Positions 1 to 12,592 of a DNA stretch of 64,000 nt are shown piece after piece. Each line of letters begins with the position of its first letter. The first letter of the stretch is position 1. Made by a program: the position numbers and the translations under genes. Location: the NCBI GenBank assembly GCA_047967505.1, contig CM106539.1; one strand, given 5' to 3'. The notes under the pieces are model-generated. The model was not told where the DNA came from. It saw only the letters and a list, made by a program, of their open reading frames with translations, and ran no database searches. Origin of the DNA: Dipteris shenzhenensis (lineage: Eukaryota > Polypodiophyta > Polypodiopsida > Gleicheniales).

Positions 1-512
1 TCTTTTGACACATTGCATGGCCATTGGTTCAATTTCATATGCATCCAGTGGTACATTTTGGCTTATTGATCACAATAAAAGGGAAATGAAAAGAGGGTTT
101 TACATCCATGAAAAGTCTCATAATTGTTAGTAAAAAAGGGAGTGTTGCTTTTTCATTTTCAAGCATTGTCCAAAACATGACTTCACTATTCTTGTCTCTC
201 TTTTGTTACCTTTTTAACCATCGTAAATAAGGATGTAAAATTTTGGAGACTTTTCATTTTCAAAAGGCAATTGAAAATTTTAGCCTGCCCCATATCTCAC
301 TAAAAGATCTAATGGAAGTAGTGGTAAATGTTATGTCCCATGATTCCATAATACCCAAAATTAAAAAAGACTTTTCAAGTCATTTTTAATACTACCACCA
401 TTGACATGATTTAAATTTCATTGTGAATGTATCATACTAACCTCGCATACAAGAATGTATCATATGACAATAACATCCAACATAGTGCCCTTTCCCCTTA
501 AATGTTGAACCA
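1..512. other. Intergenic, no gene recognised
   Basis: AT-rich sequence with no open frame that resembles a known protein on either strand. No terminal repeats or tandem structure were noticed. Confidence 0.6.
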
Positions 513-513
513 T

Positions 514-516
514 GGT

Positions 517-581
<65 letters not shown>

Positions 582-588
582 TGTGTGA
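514..588. repeat. Compound (GT)n(GA)n microsatellite
   Basis: About 13 GT units are followed directly by about 19 GA units and then a short GT run. Read on the minus strand this gives a meaningless Ser-Leu/Thr-His frame. The same GT-then-GA order recurs near 34.4 kb. Confidence 0.95.
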
Positions 589-1361
589 GTTTATGAGAGT
601 ACATCATGAATACATGAAAATCTCTTGATTTGGTCACTATGGAGCATTAGCAACACTTTGGGATTGACCAACTATAGTGAGTCATAAAAGTTGTATAAAG
701 GAGCTCATTTGAGTCAAGTACAATTTATGTTCAAGAACGATACACATTCACAATACGTGTCCAATAGACGTTGACTGCTTTGAAAGGGAAAATTTTCATT
801 AAGGGTTTGAATCAACTACTCAAAAGTGTAATTAAGCATGTTAAATATTACCTCAATAGCATGTCACTTTTGTATGGACAGATTAAAAATAAAGTTGCAA
901 CACGAGAAGGGGTTCATACTTCAAGTGAAAAGAGCATCTTTCAATAAAGTGCTCGACTAAATCTGTGCTTGAAGGACTTTCCTTGCTGTTAGCTCTCCAT
1001 GGAAGTGTCATTGGGTGACTCCTATACGTGCTTATGTAAGCACAATAGCTCGTTCATGCGGCAACACCCTCTTTCGAAGGATCCCATCTATGCCTTATTG
1101 GTAGAGTTTTATATTAAAAAATGATAATATCTTCTTGTTCTTTTTTTCCAAAAGAAAGGTTATATATATTGCAAAATGGCTGGTCAGGCCGAAAAGGACT
1201 ACATACAAAAATTGGCCATCTTTTTGGGATTAACCCGCGGCCTACGCTAATAGAGCAAAGCCACCACTGGTAGTTACATGTGGAAACCAATACTAACAAG
1301 ATTGTGGCTTATGATCAGGGTTTTTTCTCCTAGCGTCCACCTTAGATCTCTAAGGTTTGAC
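589..1361. other. Intergenic, possible 3' tail of the neighbouring LINE relic
   Basis: No open frame with recognisable similarity. The minus-strand LINE relic that begins just to the right may have its 3' untranslated part here, but no poly(A) tract or target duplication was found to fix its end. Confidence 0.4.
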
Positions 1362-2290
1362 TTAACCATGGCGATAGATAGCAAATTCCCTATGGCCCAA
1401 CCCGATTTGCACTTTGAATGCTAGATGGTTTCTCATTTCCCATAGTGATAAGAATATAGCTATGCGAACATACGGCCAGCATGTAGTGAGGGTGGAGGGA
1501 AGTCTTGTCACTTCCCCCAGCAACACCAATCTCCATTGGCCTTTGAAGTGGAATTTGGCCATTAAGCCCGCCTTTCTGATTGCCAATTCGAATTGTACCA
1601 GATTTCCCTAAAACGTGGCATGACCAAAAGACATGCTTCAAGGCTTCCATAGCCTTCCCATGCAGTGGACACACTGGCGAGATGGGTATCCGCTTAATCA
1701 GTGAACCTCTAACTGGGAGCCAGTGATTCATGACTTTCCACATAAGGAAGCTTGCTTTTCTTGCCGAGCATTGTTTACAAACTTTCCTAAATCGGTTTTG
1801 CCACCAAACGGGTCCTCTTCTCACTTGCCATTTCTTATTGAGGAAGGTAAACTGCGATTCTTAAGCTGCCAGGTTCTTGTAGATTGTTTTGGCAGAAAGA
1901 AATATGGGTGAGTCAAGGGTCCATTGGTTCTGACGACCATCCACCATAAGGATGCAATTGGTCGGCCAATTGTCCGGTATTTATTCCAGCACTATTGCTA
2001 GCAAGTCGGGCTCTCCCTATTCAGGGTAAAATTGGGTCAGAGGAGCTCAAGAGTGCACCACTCGGCTGCACTAGCACTCCATAGATCCTTCCAGGTTCTA
2101 ACCCCCTTCTTGAATGAACTTTTGGCTCTCGGGTGGTCATGGAGGGCAAACGGCTCTTGCCTGAACATTAGACTCCACCAAATAGACTCCGCCAAGCTGG
2201 TGTCACCTTTCAACCCTTGTTAGCCCTTCCATCTCAAGGTTCCACTGAATTCCTTCTAGGCTCCACCAAACCTGAGATGAGGTCCGAGGC
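1362..2290 (-). pseudogene. LINE (non-LTR retrotransposon) 3' part: RT zinc-binding (zf-RVT) region, decayed
   Basis: Minus-strand reading gives a segment with the order Cys-x2-Cys followed by FLMWKVMNHWLPVRGSL, PVCPLHG and ALKHVFWSCHV. This matches the zf-RVT domain that follows the reverse transcriptase in plant LINE ORF2 proteins (Trp-rich, with a C/H pattern). A preceding stretch (about 1900-2290) carries IPDNWPTNCILMVDGR and SAKTIYKNLA, also typical of this region. The distal part (about 1362-1586) continues in another frame with a W-E-R-N-like motif. Several stops and frame changes break it, so it is a dead 5'-truncated copy. The RT domain itself is absent here. Identity rests on motif recall, not on a database search. 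Confidence 0.7.
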
Positions 2291-2344
2291 AACAATCTTT
2301 AGCGGAAACCTTGAAATTAGTCTTTGGTACCAAGCCTCTACCAA

Positions 2345-5100
2345 CCCTAAAATCTAACAACTCTACTAAGCCTTATCAGTAGAGTTGTTTGTTTATTAGG
2401 ATGTACTTCCAAGTCTTCAATGCTAGTTGCCTTTGTCTTTCTTGGGGCATATTTCAAGAAAAAAAGCCCATGCAGGTACTGGAGCATATCTTCATACTCA
2501 TTCACGAGGATGTTTACTGCAAGAGACATGCATCTAGTAGCTCGTTGCAAACTCGTCATTTATCTCCCAATGCTCATAGTCTTGAAACACAAACTTGTCA
2601 TTCATCTCCCAGTGCTCACAGTCTTGAAATGCAATCCAATCCAACATATGATTTCCCTAGCTTGTGTATTATACAAAAGTTGGTCCCAAATAGGAATATA
2701 AATGAGGCATAAATTCTAAGACACTATTAGTCGATTATGTACACAAAAGTATTTTAACCAAGGAGAAGAGCTTTCAAACGGCTTGAATTAGCCTCCATGT
2801 TGATTAAAAAAATTACACTTCAATACCTGTATTTTACTACACACTAATCATAAACACAACCTTTGAGAGAAACATACACAAATTTTGAGAGAAATAAACA
2901 GGATTCTTGAGATAAATATGCTATTTGAATGTTGAAATTTATGAAAAGGTTCAAGAAGGAACTTGCTATTGTATGTTTTTACTTCCTATGATATACAAGA
3001 TAAATGTAGCTGATACGTTGTAAAACAAATATACAAAAATTGTAAAAACCATTGTAATCTAATATTCAAAGCAATAAGGTTTATGCTTTGCTAAGAAAAA
3101 TGGGTGAAATATATTTAAAAGTGAGAGGTGTCACACCTTGGAGAGTTAAAAGAAAAGTTGAATTTGCAATAATAGAAGAGTTCTCTCTTGTGCAGAATGC
3201 TTTAAGAAATAAGAATGAAGATATAAAGAAGCCTCTACAATTTATGCCACAATTTTCATAATGGTTCACGATGAATACTATGTCCCATTACTACACGTCA
3301 TTGAAGACGATTGCATGAAGATTTTTTGAAAGGGCAGATTTATTTCATGCTAGTTTTGCTATTAAGATATTTGGGAAACATAACTCCCAGTGTAATGGTT
3401 CTAGCCACTCCTTACATGGAGAGATAATTGCCTTTGGTGCCATTTTAGCATGCAATCACCACATTGGTTTACTTTTATAGAAAATTGCCATTTAATTGTG
3501 TTATTTCTTGTAGATGACATTGAGTTGCAACAAGGAAACACATATTACAACAAATAGTGCTCGGAGAAAAATGACATAGCTATTGTTTATATAGTCAAAG
3601 CTGAAGTGTAGACAACAATGCCATCCAAAAGGAAAACTTGTCGTTGAGATCATACATGATGGTACAAATTTGAAAGCTAGCTGTGCAAGTTGCATGGCAG
3701 AGATGACCTTGAAGGAAGGCAACTAAAACATATAAAATCTCCTCATTGTGCAAGACACTCTCTTGGCTTACAAGGGAAGGTATCCTTTTAAAGGAAAATA
3801 TTATTGTTTTACAAAGAAGAGAAATAATAATACTTAAGAAACCTTGGAAGGGGCATACCATAATATTAATCCACATTAGAGCCTCAAAAACCTCAACTCC
3901 TAGCATGAGGCATTTTTTAGAAGAACGTTTCAAAAGGGGATGAAATAGTTGGGTTGGAGGGGGATCTTACCAATCAAACAAGGTATGGAACTATTCTTTA
4001 CACTTATTAAAGGGAGAGAAAAGGGGAGGGACGTAGGGCCAAAGTATGACAATAGTGAGAGTGTCATAACATAAATTTAAGTAGTCAATTTCGACCAAAG
4101 AAAAGTCCATCCCTAATTAAATATCTTACTAGGAGAGAGATGGACCACCCTCCATTATAAGGAACTTGAGAGGTGAAAGACCATAGCTCTCCTCATCATG
4201 AGGGATTCTTTGTTACAAGTTGTGAGTTGTAAGCCAACTTTCCTTGTTATCAGGGACACATTGCCTTATGGGCCAAGTTGCTTTATGGGCAACATAGTAA
4301 TAGCACTTTGCAAGCTTTTGTGATTCTTCATGAGGGACACTTTGTTAAGGTTCATTGCGTTATGGGCAGTGTTATAATATAATAGCAATGTGCAAAGTTT
4401 TTGTGATTTTCCACCGGGCCATTGATTGTTTTGCATTGTTTCAAACACTTTAAAAGTGTTTCCCCCCATAATTGCACGCTTTTCTTTGTTGAGCTAGCCT
4501 GAATGCCTTCTCGAGTCCTAGCTTCAAGGCTTGTTCCTCGTAAATATCGTAAATAGGCCATAGAAGAAGTGAAACAATGCTTGAAAATTCCTAAATTCTA
4601 GGTGAAAACAATTGAGCACATTGAGATAATGACATTACCTAAGTAGAAGCTCAACCAATGTTCATGGAGAAGTTTTTACGTATGTAGATAGAGAACCTTC
4701 AACTTTCCATCTCATAGGTATTTCCTAGAGCTTTTCAGGCTTCAAGGCCAAAAAATAACTAAAATATGAACAATTTTATGAATTTTAAAAATGCAAAGAC
4801 AAAAAACAATTAAAAAATGGAAAATTTTATGAGTTTTAAAGATTATAAAGATAAATCTCCAAGGCAAAATTGAAATCTTGAAGTTTCATTGTTTGCACCA
4901 CCTGGCGGCATAGGCAAAGTGTGATGAGCCTCCAATAAGATGATAGAAAGTGGCTCAAATGGTCTAGCACCTCTCTTGTGTCCAACTTGAGTTGGAGATA
5001 TAGCTCATAGCCAAGGTAGGATGACTCTAGTTTGAGTTGCCAAGTGTGCCCACCTGACCTGATCCACCAATAGGGAACTGCGGTTGATAGATGGACATTA
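2345..5100. other. Intergenic, no gene recognised
   Basis: Only short frames broken by stops on both strands. A few stretches (for example near 3080-3330, +) look weakly protein-like, but I could not assign them to a family. A short inexact repeat of a TTATGGGC-containing phrase occurs around 4265-4390. Confidence 0.45.
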
Positions 5101-5329
5101 ATTAATTAACTTTGTTTGGGAGAGGGGGGCGATTAACCTAAGGTTTTGGGAACTCTTTGAATCGTTCCACGTGTAAAAGTGTGAATTCCATAGTGTTCTA
5201 GTTTGTTTCCTTCACTGCCTTTCGCCAGGTATGAAGGGGGAGCAAGGCAAATCGTATTGCAACGCTTCCGCTTGTAAGCTGAGCCGAATGCCAATTGCGT
5301 GGAGCTTCTCAGCTGAACTGAGGCGAGGA

Positions 5330-5545
5330 AGAGAGGAAAGGGGGGGGATAGCCGCTGAAGGGAGTGGAGGGTGAGAAAGGGAAGAGACATTGAGGCAAGG
5401 GAGAGAGAGGAGTGGAGATGGGAGGGGGGTGGGAGGGGAGGTGAGAAGGCTCAGAGTGGTGAGGATGGGAGGGGAGGAGGAGCGGTGGGGGAGGGAGAGA
5501 GCCGCGACGGAGGATGTTGAGCGGTGAGGCAGGGAGAGAACCCGG
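5330..5545. repeat. Purine-rich (G/A) low-complexity tract
   Basis: The plus strand is dominated by GGGA and GGAG words. The long minus-strand proline/serine frames here are composition artefacts. It lies about 2.5 kb upstream of the GATL coding start. No function can be assigned from sequence alone. Confidence 0.8.
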
Positions 5546-6439
5546 CAACTTACGTTAATTGAGCAATAGATTAATTATAGCACCTTAGCTTAGATTATCG
5601 AGAATTAGGGGGCACTAATTAATCGTTTTGGAGCTAGGAGCGATTGGGAGCCCCTTATTATTATTTTGGAGGGCTGGCTTACTCACCCAACTTCGCCAGA
5701 AAACCGTGTGAACTACTGAGGGGGTGGGCGGTTTGTTCGAATTGCTGAGTGCCCAGAGCAACATTGGTTGCTGAGGCGGGCAAGTAGGCAGACAAGCATG
5801 GGCGACGGCACAGTTGGGTTGGCGAACCTAGAGCTACAGGTTGCCGCATTGGTGCGCTAGCTGTTTCAAGACGAAGACCTATTGAGGGAGAACTTGTTGG
5901 GAAGGAGAGGGGCTTAGAGCTCATTCCTGTGTTGGGCTAGGCTAGCAAAAATGCTAGGAGTCTGGCAAATGCAAGCAAACCATTGGAAAGTGTTCCCACG
6001 AGGTTGCAGTAGCATGTGACGGAAGCAAGGCAGCATGTAAGGCGTTGGGGAGAGCTATACTGAGACTTGGCCCGGTAATGCTAGGGAGATTTGCTCTCCA
6101 CGTTGGCGTAAAAATGCTAAGTTCTGGCATCGAGATTCGCGCTGCTCCTCATGGAAATAGAGCAAGCATGAGCAGGCGTTGGCAACGCGGGAACTTGCTC
6201 TTAGAGGGAGGGGCTTAATTTTTGGGAGGGGAAAGTGAAAAGGGGAGTAATAAGGCAATTATTGAAGTGTGTGTGTTTGGGGGGGGAGGGGGGGGGGGCA
6301 GGGTGTAAAAAGGGCATAAATGGGGGACGTGCCGTTATATAGGAATCCAGGCTGGAAGGGGGAGGGGGCGGGCGAGGACCAGAGGGGTCAGCGCTTATTA
6401 AAAGGGGCCGAATTTCAAAAAAAGAAAACCTTGCTGACC

Positions 6440-8075
6440 GGGCCACTGTCAGCCAGCCTGGACCTTCCACGTAAATGTCTTGCCTCTGAGGTGTCCCCAA
6501 ATTCCCGTACGGCGGCCCCCCGCTGGCCGGCCACGTCGGCCCCCATTGACCCTGTCGCTCTACCCGGCCTCCACGGGTCGCTGGTGCGTTCTTTTCCCGT
6601 GGGGCCTACGTGGCCGCCAGCTGGACCGTCGTCTTCCTCGTTGCGCCCATTTCCCTTCGTCCTTTCCTCTTTGCTTTTTCTTCTTCTTCTTCACAGCTTT
6701 TTGCTGTGGATCGAGCTTTTCATCGCCATAGCCACGAAGCTTCAGAGCTCCATCGCCATAGCCGCCAAGCTCCAATCTCCATAGCCTCCAAACTCGTTCT
6801 CCCCTCACATTTTCCTCCTCGGAAGAAGTCCAAGCGCCCCCCCCGGGAGCCCCCCCGAAGCTTCGGCGCGGCGATTTTTCATCGGATCTCGCAGCGAAAC
6901 GTTCAAACGCCCTCCCTCGAGAGCTCCATCGCCATAGCCAGGTTTCTTGATTCTTTCTTTCCTCTGCCGTTAAGGCCCTCAAGCATCACCCCTGGCATTG
7001 CAGATCAATCAATCGTCATCCTTCCGGTTGCTGCATTCCCAATCCTAGATCTCTCCCCTTGCTTAATCCGGTTGCCTTCGTCTTCATCATCGCCTTCCAT
7101 CCATCCCTGCCTGCCTGCCTCCACTTTGCCTGCCGAGCTCCTCAGATTACTCTTGGCAGCATTACGACACCTTGCAGACGTCGTCTTGCCTGATCGATAC
7201 GGTAAGCAATCTGTCCGTTCGTCATTCGTCCCATTTTCGGTCCTTCCATCCATTTTTCCATGCCTTTTCGTGATCCGTTCCATTGCATTGTCCTGTGTAA
7301 CCGTCGGTGCTTCAGCCTTCAGCCTTCTTTCCCAATTTCTCCCCATTCACCTGCCTTCCCTATCCCCTCTTCACGTGTCGTCCCACCTTTGCACCATCCT
7401 CTGCAGCCTTGTGCATCACGGAGTAGCCATCTCCTGCCCCACCGAACTCCCTGTTGTGCCTTTTCCGCATTGCTCCTACCGAATCCTTATAGCTTCTGCT
7501 TCACATCCCCCGTGCCGACTTTTCCCGAAGGGCCGCAGGCTCTCCGGTCTCATTAACTCTTCACGCTGTAAGTAGTCGTAGCAGAAGCGGCGAGGGCACG
7601 GCTTCCCTCTCCATCTATTCGCTTCCTGCTGCGGCTGCTTTCGTCTTGCGCACACAGCATTGCTCTTCCTCCAGACTCTCAGGATTTCGGCCCGAATGCC
7701 GAACGCTACACGACAGCATTGTTCATGGGGAAGGGAGCCAGCGACCTTGAGGCCACATTCCCCCGCTGCACTTCTTTCCTGCCCAAAAACGATCTCTGCA
7801 ATGTGAAAAGGGAGGAATCATTCAGGTTGTGGCTTCATTCCGAGGAGGAGTGCAGATTGGAACCCAGGAACAGCGATTTGGTGGGGGAAGGTGCCTCGCT
7901 CGCTTCTAATCTGGCCAGTTTCGTTGTGAGGAGAAAGTCTGCAGCCCTGGCTGAAGTAAAGGAACTCGTTCTCTTAGCTTCTATCTTGTTAAGCTCTCGC
8001 TTTTGTAGCGTCTTCAGTAACGAAGATGTTACGACGACAAAAATCAGAGGACTCTGTCGAAGTAGTTCGGAAAGA
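6440..8075 (+). promoter_or_regulatory. Probable promoter and long pyrimidine-rich 5' leader of the GATL gene
   Basis: The 1.6 kb before the GATL start is C/T-rich on the plus strand (many TTC/CCT runs from about 6640 to 7700), like a plant Y-patch promoter or leader. A GATACG/GTAAGC donor-like site lies near 7200, so a 5'-UTR intron is possible. The GATL frame stays open upstream for 119 codons to an ATG at 7719, but that part is unlike any GATL protein. A TATATA-like string occurs far upstream near 6335. The transcription start cannot be fixed without RNA data. Confidence 0.4.
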
Positions 8076-9230
8076 ATGTTATGGTCCGTCAGAGCATGGG
8101 GTGTGGCATCTGTAGCATTCGCTCTACTTCTTCTGTTTCCCTCGCTGCATTCTTGGCCGCCCGCGGAGGCTATCAGACCATTCCAGCCAGGCCTCGGTCA
8201 TTTCGAATCAGCCTCACAGAATAGCTTGTTCAATCTGGAATTCGATCCTGCACACCCTATTTCCCCGAACGGGTTTGCGACCTCAACGTCCTTTCGGGAA
8301 GCCCCTTCTCTGCGCAATGAGAAGAGTTGCCCTTCCTCCATCAACAGTGCTAGCGAGGACGAGTTCGTCTGTGACCCGGCTTCTGTGCACATTGCCATGA
8401 CTCTAGACGGAGCCTACCTTCGAGGATCCATGGCAGCCGTACTTTCCATTCTTCAGCATGCCACTTGCCCCGAGAATGTTGTATTTCATTTCCTTGTGAC
8501 CGATAACGACGGCGGGTTTGAGGCTCTTATACGATCCACTTTTCCTTTCTTGAAGTTCAGAATCTACCACTTCGAGGAGAGCCTCGTGAGGGATCTGATC
8601 TCTTCGTCGGTCAGGCAAGCACTGGAGCAGCCCTTAAACTATGCTCGCAATTATTTGGCAGATTTGCTTGAGCCTTGTGTCCGGAGGGTGATTTATCTCG
8701 ACTCTGACCTTGTGGTGGTCGATGACATAGCCAAATTGTGGGGCACCAGGCTAGGGTCGCACACAGTTGGTGCGCCCGAATACTGCCACGCAAATTTCAG
8801 CAAGTATTTCTCATCTTCTTTCTGGGCTGATAGGGAGCTTTCAAGTACTTTCGATGGAAGAACGCCGTGCTACTTCAACACAGGCGTGATGATCATAGAC
8901 CTTGTAAAATGGCGTGAGCAGAATTTCACCAGAAGGATCGAACAGTGGATGGAAGTCCAAAAGGAACGAAGGATCTACGACCTGGGGTCTTTACCTCCCT
9001 TCTTATTGGTGTTTGCGGGCTCTGTGGAGCCAGTAGAGCACCGTTGGAACCAGCATGGCTTAGGGGGGGATAATGTGAAAGGCAGTTGTCGTCCACTACA
9101 TCCGGGACCTGTAAGTCTTCTTCATTGGAGCGGGAAAGGCAAACCGTGGGTTCGGCTGGATTCTCGACAACCATGTCCCCTCGATAGCTTGTGGGCACCT
9201 TACGACCTGTATGTGAACTCAGATTATTGA
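8076..9230 (+). CDS. GATL-type glycosyltransferase (GT8 family), intact
   Basis: This predicted 384-residue protein belongs to the galacturonosyltransferase-like (GATL) branch of GT8, Golgi type II enzymes that use UDP-sugars in pectin and xylan synthesis. I chose the ATG at 8076 because residues 1-34 form the usual GATL N-terminus: a hydrophobic anchor ([11 protein letters not shown]) followed by PPAEAIR. Residues 104-122 carry [19 protein letters not shown]. The metal-binding DxD is DSD at 209-211 ([13 protein letters not shown]). [13 protein letters not shown] is at 268-280, and the C-terminal nucleotide-binding motif [10 protein letters not shown] at 349-358. It ends in [13 protein letters not shown], as the family does. 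Length (about 350-390) and lack of introns are normal for GATLs. An in-frame upstream ATG at 7719 would add 119 unrelated residues and bury the anchor, so I regard it as leader. Confidence 0.93.
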   Translation: MLWSVRAWGVASVAFALLLLFPSLHSWPPAEAIRPFQPGLGHFESASQNSLFNLEFDPAHPISPNGFATSTSFREAPSLRNEKSCPSSINSASEDEFVCDPASVHIAMTLDGAYLRGSMAAVLSILQHATCPENVVFHFLVTDNDGGFEALIRSTFPFLKFRIYHFEESLVRDLISSSVRQALEQPLNYARNYLADLLEPCVRRVIYLDSDLVVVDDIAKLWGTRLGSHTVGAPEYCHANFSKYFSSSFWADRELSSTFDGRTPCYFNTGVMIIDLVKWREQNFTRRIEQWMEVQKERRIYDLGSLPPFLLVFAGSVEPVEHRWNQHGLGGDNVKGSCRPLHPGPVSLLHWSGKGKPWVRLDSRQPCPLDSLWAPYDLYVNSDY

Positions 9231-9618
9231 GACGGCTACGTGTGGGAAGAGCAAGTGTTTTTACAAGGCGGAATGCATTCCTCAGGTCAGGGCGCGTACA
9301 CACTTTCTGTGAAAGACTTCTTTCAAAGCTGTTCATTCCGAACACTTAAGAAACCCCGAGCAGGGCGATGCGTGGTAATCTGAGCCGTCTTCAGTCCGGT
9401 TGCCGGTTAGCTGTCGGGGTGCCTGTACCACAAAGTTTCAATTTTAAAAGCAGCCTGTGGCTGATGCATACTCCAGGCAACAAGGTGAACCATATGCCTG
9501 GGTGTGTGATTCTAGCCTTCCATATTACGGGAAGCAGTACCATAAATTTGTTTAAGCAGGAGCTTATTTCATTTGCCAGCTCAAATTGATGATAGCCTCT
9601 GTAGATAGCCAATTTTGT

Positions 9619-9624
9619 AATAAA
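9619..9624 (+). terminator. Candidate polyadenylation signal AATAAA for GATL
   Basis: A canonical AATAAA lies about 390 bp after the GATL stop codon and is followed by a T-rich stretch near 9686-9696. This is a reasonable 3' end for the transcript but is not proven. Confidence 0.5.
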
Positions 9625-9699
9625 TGGTGTAGGATTCTTTCTCGAGCTGGAATCCTCAAAGGTAGCCTCACAGCTTTTGCGAGGCTTTTTTTTCTTGGT

Positions 9700-10955
9700 T
9701 GCTATCTCTGAAACATTAATTTTTTGTTATTCTAATTCTAATGGCAATTGGCCCATTCGCTCTTTTGATGGTAATAATTGTTTTTGTATTTCGAGAAAAG
9801 CATGTTGACTCTGGAATGCCAGTGGGAAACGTCAGTGACAATAGTAGTAAATATCAGTATTGCTGTGCTGTTGTGGAGTGATTGTACATTGTGGTAGTTC
9901 CTGTTGTACAGACGTGTATCTGCTAGATTCTTCTATCCATTTTGTTCTCAAGGTACGCAAATAGTGCAGAGGTTATATTTACTTCATCGAGATGAGGCAC
10001 TGTTTTTTATGTGCTTTAAGGGAGTGCTTCCAACATTTATTCAAGTTTTGTTATTAATACAGAGCAGTATCTTGTTTTGACCTTTGCCTTCCAAGCTTAA
10101 GAGCAACTATTGAACTGCAGCAATGGGTTTAGGTATGTTTCCTATCACAAGCTTGCATAATTCTACTATCTACAGCAGAGTTAATAGTTATGTTCCCTAC
10201 CATGAATTCGTTTGCTCTACCATTTTGCAGCAATGTCGGTCTTGCTTGCTCTACTGTGTCCAAGATGGTGGGAAATGTATTGAGTATCCTTTGCTTATGT
10301 AACTGGCACGAGTACACTTTTATCACCCTGTTTGTGCCGTTTAGTGCTATCTGAACAAGAGAAACACCATGTATGTGCATAAAGATCCACGACGTTGATA
10401 TAACTCACAGCGGAAGACTTGAGTTATGCTAACTATCTATGTAATCACTTGTGGCCTTGCAATCACTGAGTGCTCAAAGAATACAACTGTAATCCTCCCG
10501 GTACTAGGATTGAAGAGATGTTGGGATCATAGGGCCTAACAATACCGTCCACTCTTGTGAGCACCCTAATGGGACCAGGACAGCTGCAACAAGTTATGGG
10601 CTGAGAGATATGCCATGTGGGCACAATGAGAAGGTGTGATGAAGAACTAGATGCTATTTCCTCCAGTCATGAGATCCAATTATTAGTAGTACAACCAGGT
10701 AGGCTGGATATGTGGACAAGCCACATGGGCTAGTGTGACCGTATGGATCGGCCAGGGTAAGAAAGGGGCCCGGTTGGCAGGCCAGTCGGGCTGACCTACG
10801 TACGGGTTGGCAGGCAGGAGGCAAATATCAGGCTAGCTGCTCACCCCAACCAGGGCAGAGCCACTCATGGTCTAGCAGGGACAGCAGTAGGAGCAGCATA
10901 CCAGACAAAGCAGCACTTTGCTGCAGTTTAAGGTACATGGTGGGTGCCTTTTGTA
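9700..10955. other. Intergenic, no gene recognised
   Basis: Apart from short random frames, nothing is recognisable. The stretch from about 10480 on is richer in G/C and may be the 5' flank or leader of the gypsy element that starts near 10.96 kb. Confidence 0.4.
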
Positions 10956-11423
10956 CTAAGATGATATGATTGATGACATCTACAGATATATTTGTATCAC
11001 TAGTTTGGCTACCAAGATCTACAACAGCATGTGGAGGTCCTTACCGAATGACTCGTCTAGAATTGGAGGAAGTTGAGTGTCAGATTACAGAACTATTGGA
11101 AAAAGGATTGATTCAGCCCAATAGTTCTCCATTTGGTGGACCTGTCCTACTAGTTTGAAAGAAAGACAGCTGTTTCAGAATGTGGATTGTCTATAGAGCT
11201 CTAAATAAACTGACTATTAAGAACTGGTATCCGACCGCACAAGTGGATGACCTACTTGATTGATGTTCTACGGGGTGCCAAAGTATTCAGTTGGTGGGAA
11301 TGAAGGAAGATGACATACACAAGACTGCCTTTTGTACGCTATTAAGCCATTGTGAGTCCTTTGTAATGACTTTTGGTTTTACAAATGCTCCAGCTATCTT
11401 CTTGCAGATTTATGAGGAGGATT

Positions 11424-11699
11424 TGTTGGAATATGGGCCAACCCCCTTGTGTGGTGTGAAAGAAATTGAAGGGGTTTGGGTGCTGAACGGCACGTGGAAC
11501 TTGGGCTTGACGAATCCCATATACAAATGAGGATCATTGTGGGCCTCGGATATAACAAGGGATTATAAACCCTCTCTTTCATCCCTCCGGGGACCTTTTG
11601 GGGGAGAGAGAGGCTATAGTGTGGCTATGGGGCGGGAAGAGGGGCCCCTGCACCGGGCGCTCCCCTTGGTGGACATGTGGCGTCCTCTACGACCTAACA
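11424..11699 (+). mobile_element. 276-bp solo LTR inserted in the gypsy RT
   Basis: The insert starts TGTTGG and ends CTAACA, so its ends are near-complementary. It interrupts the RT reading between LQIYEEDL and PYLKKF. Flanks are GGATT (11419-11423) and TGATT (11700-11704), a 5-bp target duplication with one mismatch. A TATAAA-like string (about 11564) sits inside, as expected for an LTR promoter. No internal domain follows, so it is a solo LTR or a short TRIM-type remnant. Confidence 0.75.
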
Positions 11700-12017
11700 T
11701 GATTTGTGACCCTATCTCAAAAAATTTGTGGTGGTCTTCTTTGATTTCATCTTGGTGTTTAGTAAGACCATGGAGGAGCACAAGGATCATCTAGATAATA
11801 AAGTCGTGGATATACTTCAGGAAAATCAGCTTTTTTTGTAATGCCAAAAGAGTGAGTCTTTCAAGAAAAAGAGAGAGGTTATGATGACTGAATTACATTC
11901 TAGTCCCTATGCATGTCATACAGATAATGTGGAAAAGTATATTACTACCTTTGTTAAACAATGCGTAGTATGTCAAAAGATAAAAAGTGATTTGGGTGAG
12001 ATACCAGGATTACTTAA

Positions 12018-12102
12018 CCTGATACAAAATCCATTGTGATATGCTCTCCTCTTGCTATTCCTTTTGGAAAGGGGAGCATATCACAATGGATTTTGTATCA
12101 GG
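12018..12102. repeat. Perfect 29-bp inverted repeat in gypsy integrase
   Basis: Left arm 12018-12046 and right arm 12074-12102 are exact reverse complements, separated by a 27-base loop. The right arm is the expected integrase coding strand; the left arm looks like an inverted copy of it inserted just upstream. Confidence 0.95.
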
Positions 12103-12186
12103 GTTCCCAATGAGTGGAGGTTATGATTAAATCTTCAATGTGGTGAAGACAAATTGAGTAAGCAAGCCCTCTTTATTCCTTGTAGA

Positions 12187-12592
12187 TGTGAAGAACCAGA
12201 CTTACAGGTGCAATGCATTCAGAATTTCAACATTGATTTGGCTCTCCAATGGGGGAGCGGATGAATGCAAGATGGAACAAAGAATGCTACGCGAGATCAC
12301 AGTGAAAGAATACCCTTATACTGATGTCCCTTGAGTCATGCACCTACCATTCAATGCACTCTTCCTTGACACGTGGGTGCACATCTTTATCGATAAAGTG
12401 TGCACATATTTATTAATAAAGCATGGCTCCAGCTTGATGGTTCCTATCCACCTAGATGATCCACCACCATAACAATATCAGTTGTTATCCATCATGAATA
12501 CAAACTCATGTCACACTATCAAACTAGTGTTTCATGTAGTAATTGTTCTAATGTCTATTAATGACAAAAAAGTAATTTCTCTTGTCATGACA
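12187..12592 (-). repeat. 3' LTR of the nested gag-only element
   Basis: Starts TGTGAAGAACC and ends GTCATGACA. It is 406 bp against 634 bp for its partner; the difference is made of indels, including a CT/CA microsatellite present only in the other copy. Many substitutions between the two copies indicate an old insertion. Confidence 0.8.

Noticed and set aside
437-637. Minus ORF with Leu-Ser and Thr-His repeats
   Set aside because: It is the reverse reading of a GT/GA microsatellite.
6610-7575. 321-codon plus-strand ORF upstream of GATL
   Set aside because: Ser/Pro/Leu-rich from C/T-rich DNA, no known domain, and it overlaps the likely GATL leader; probably composition-driven.
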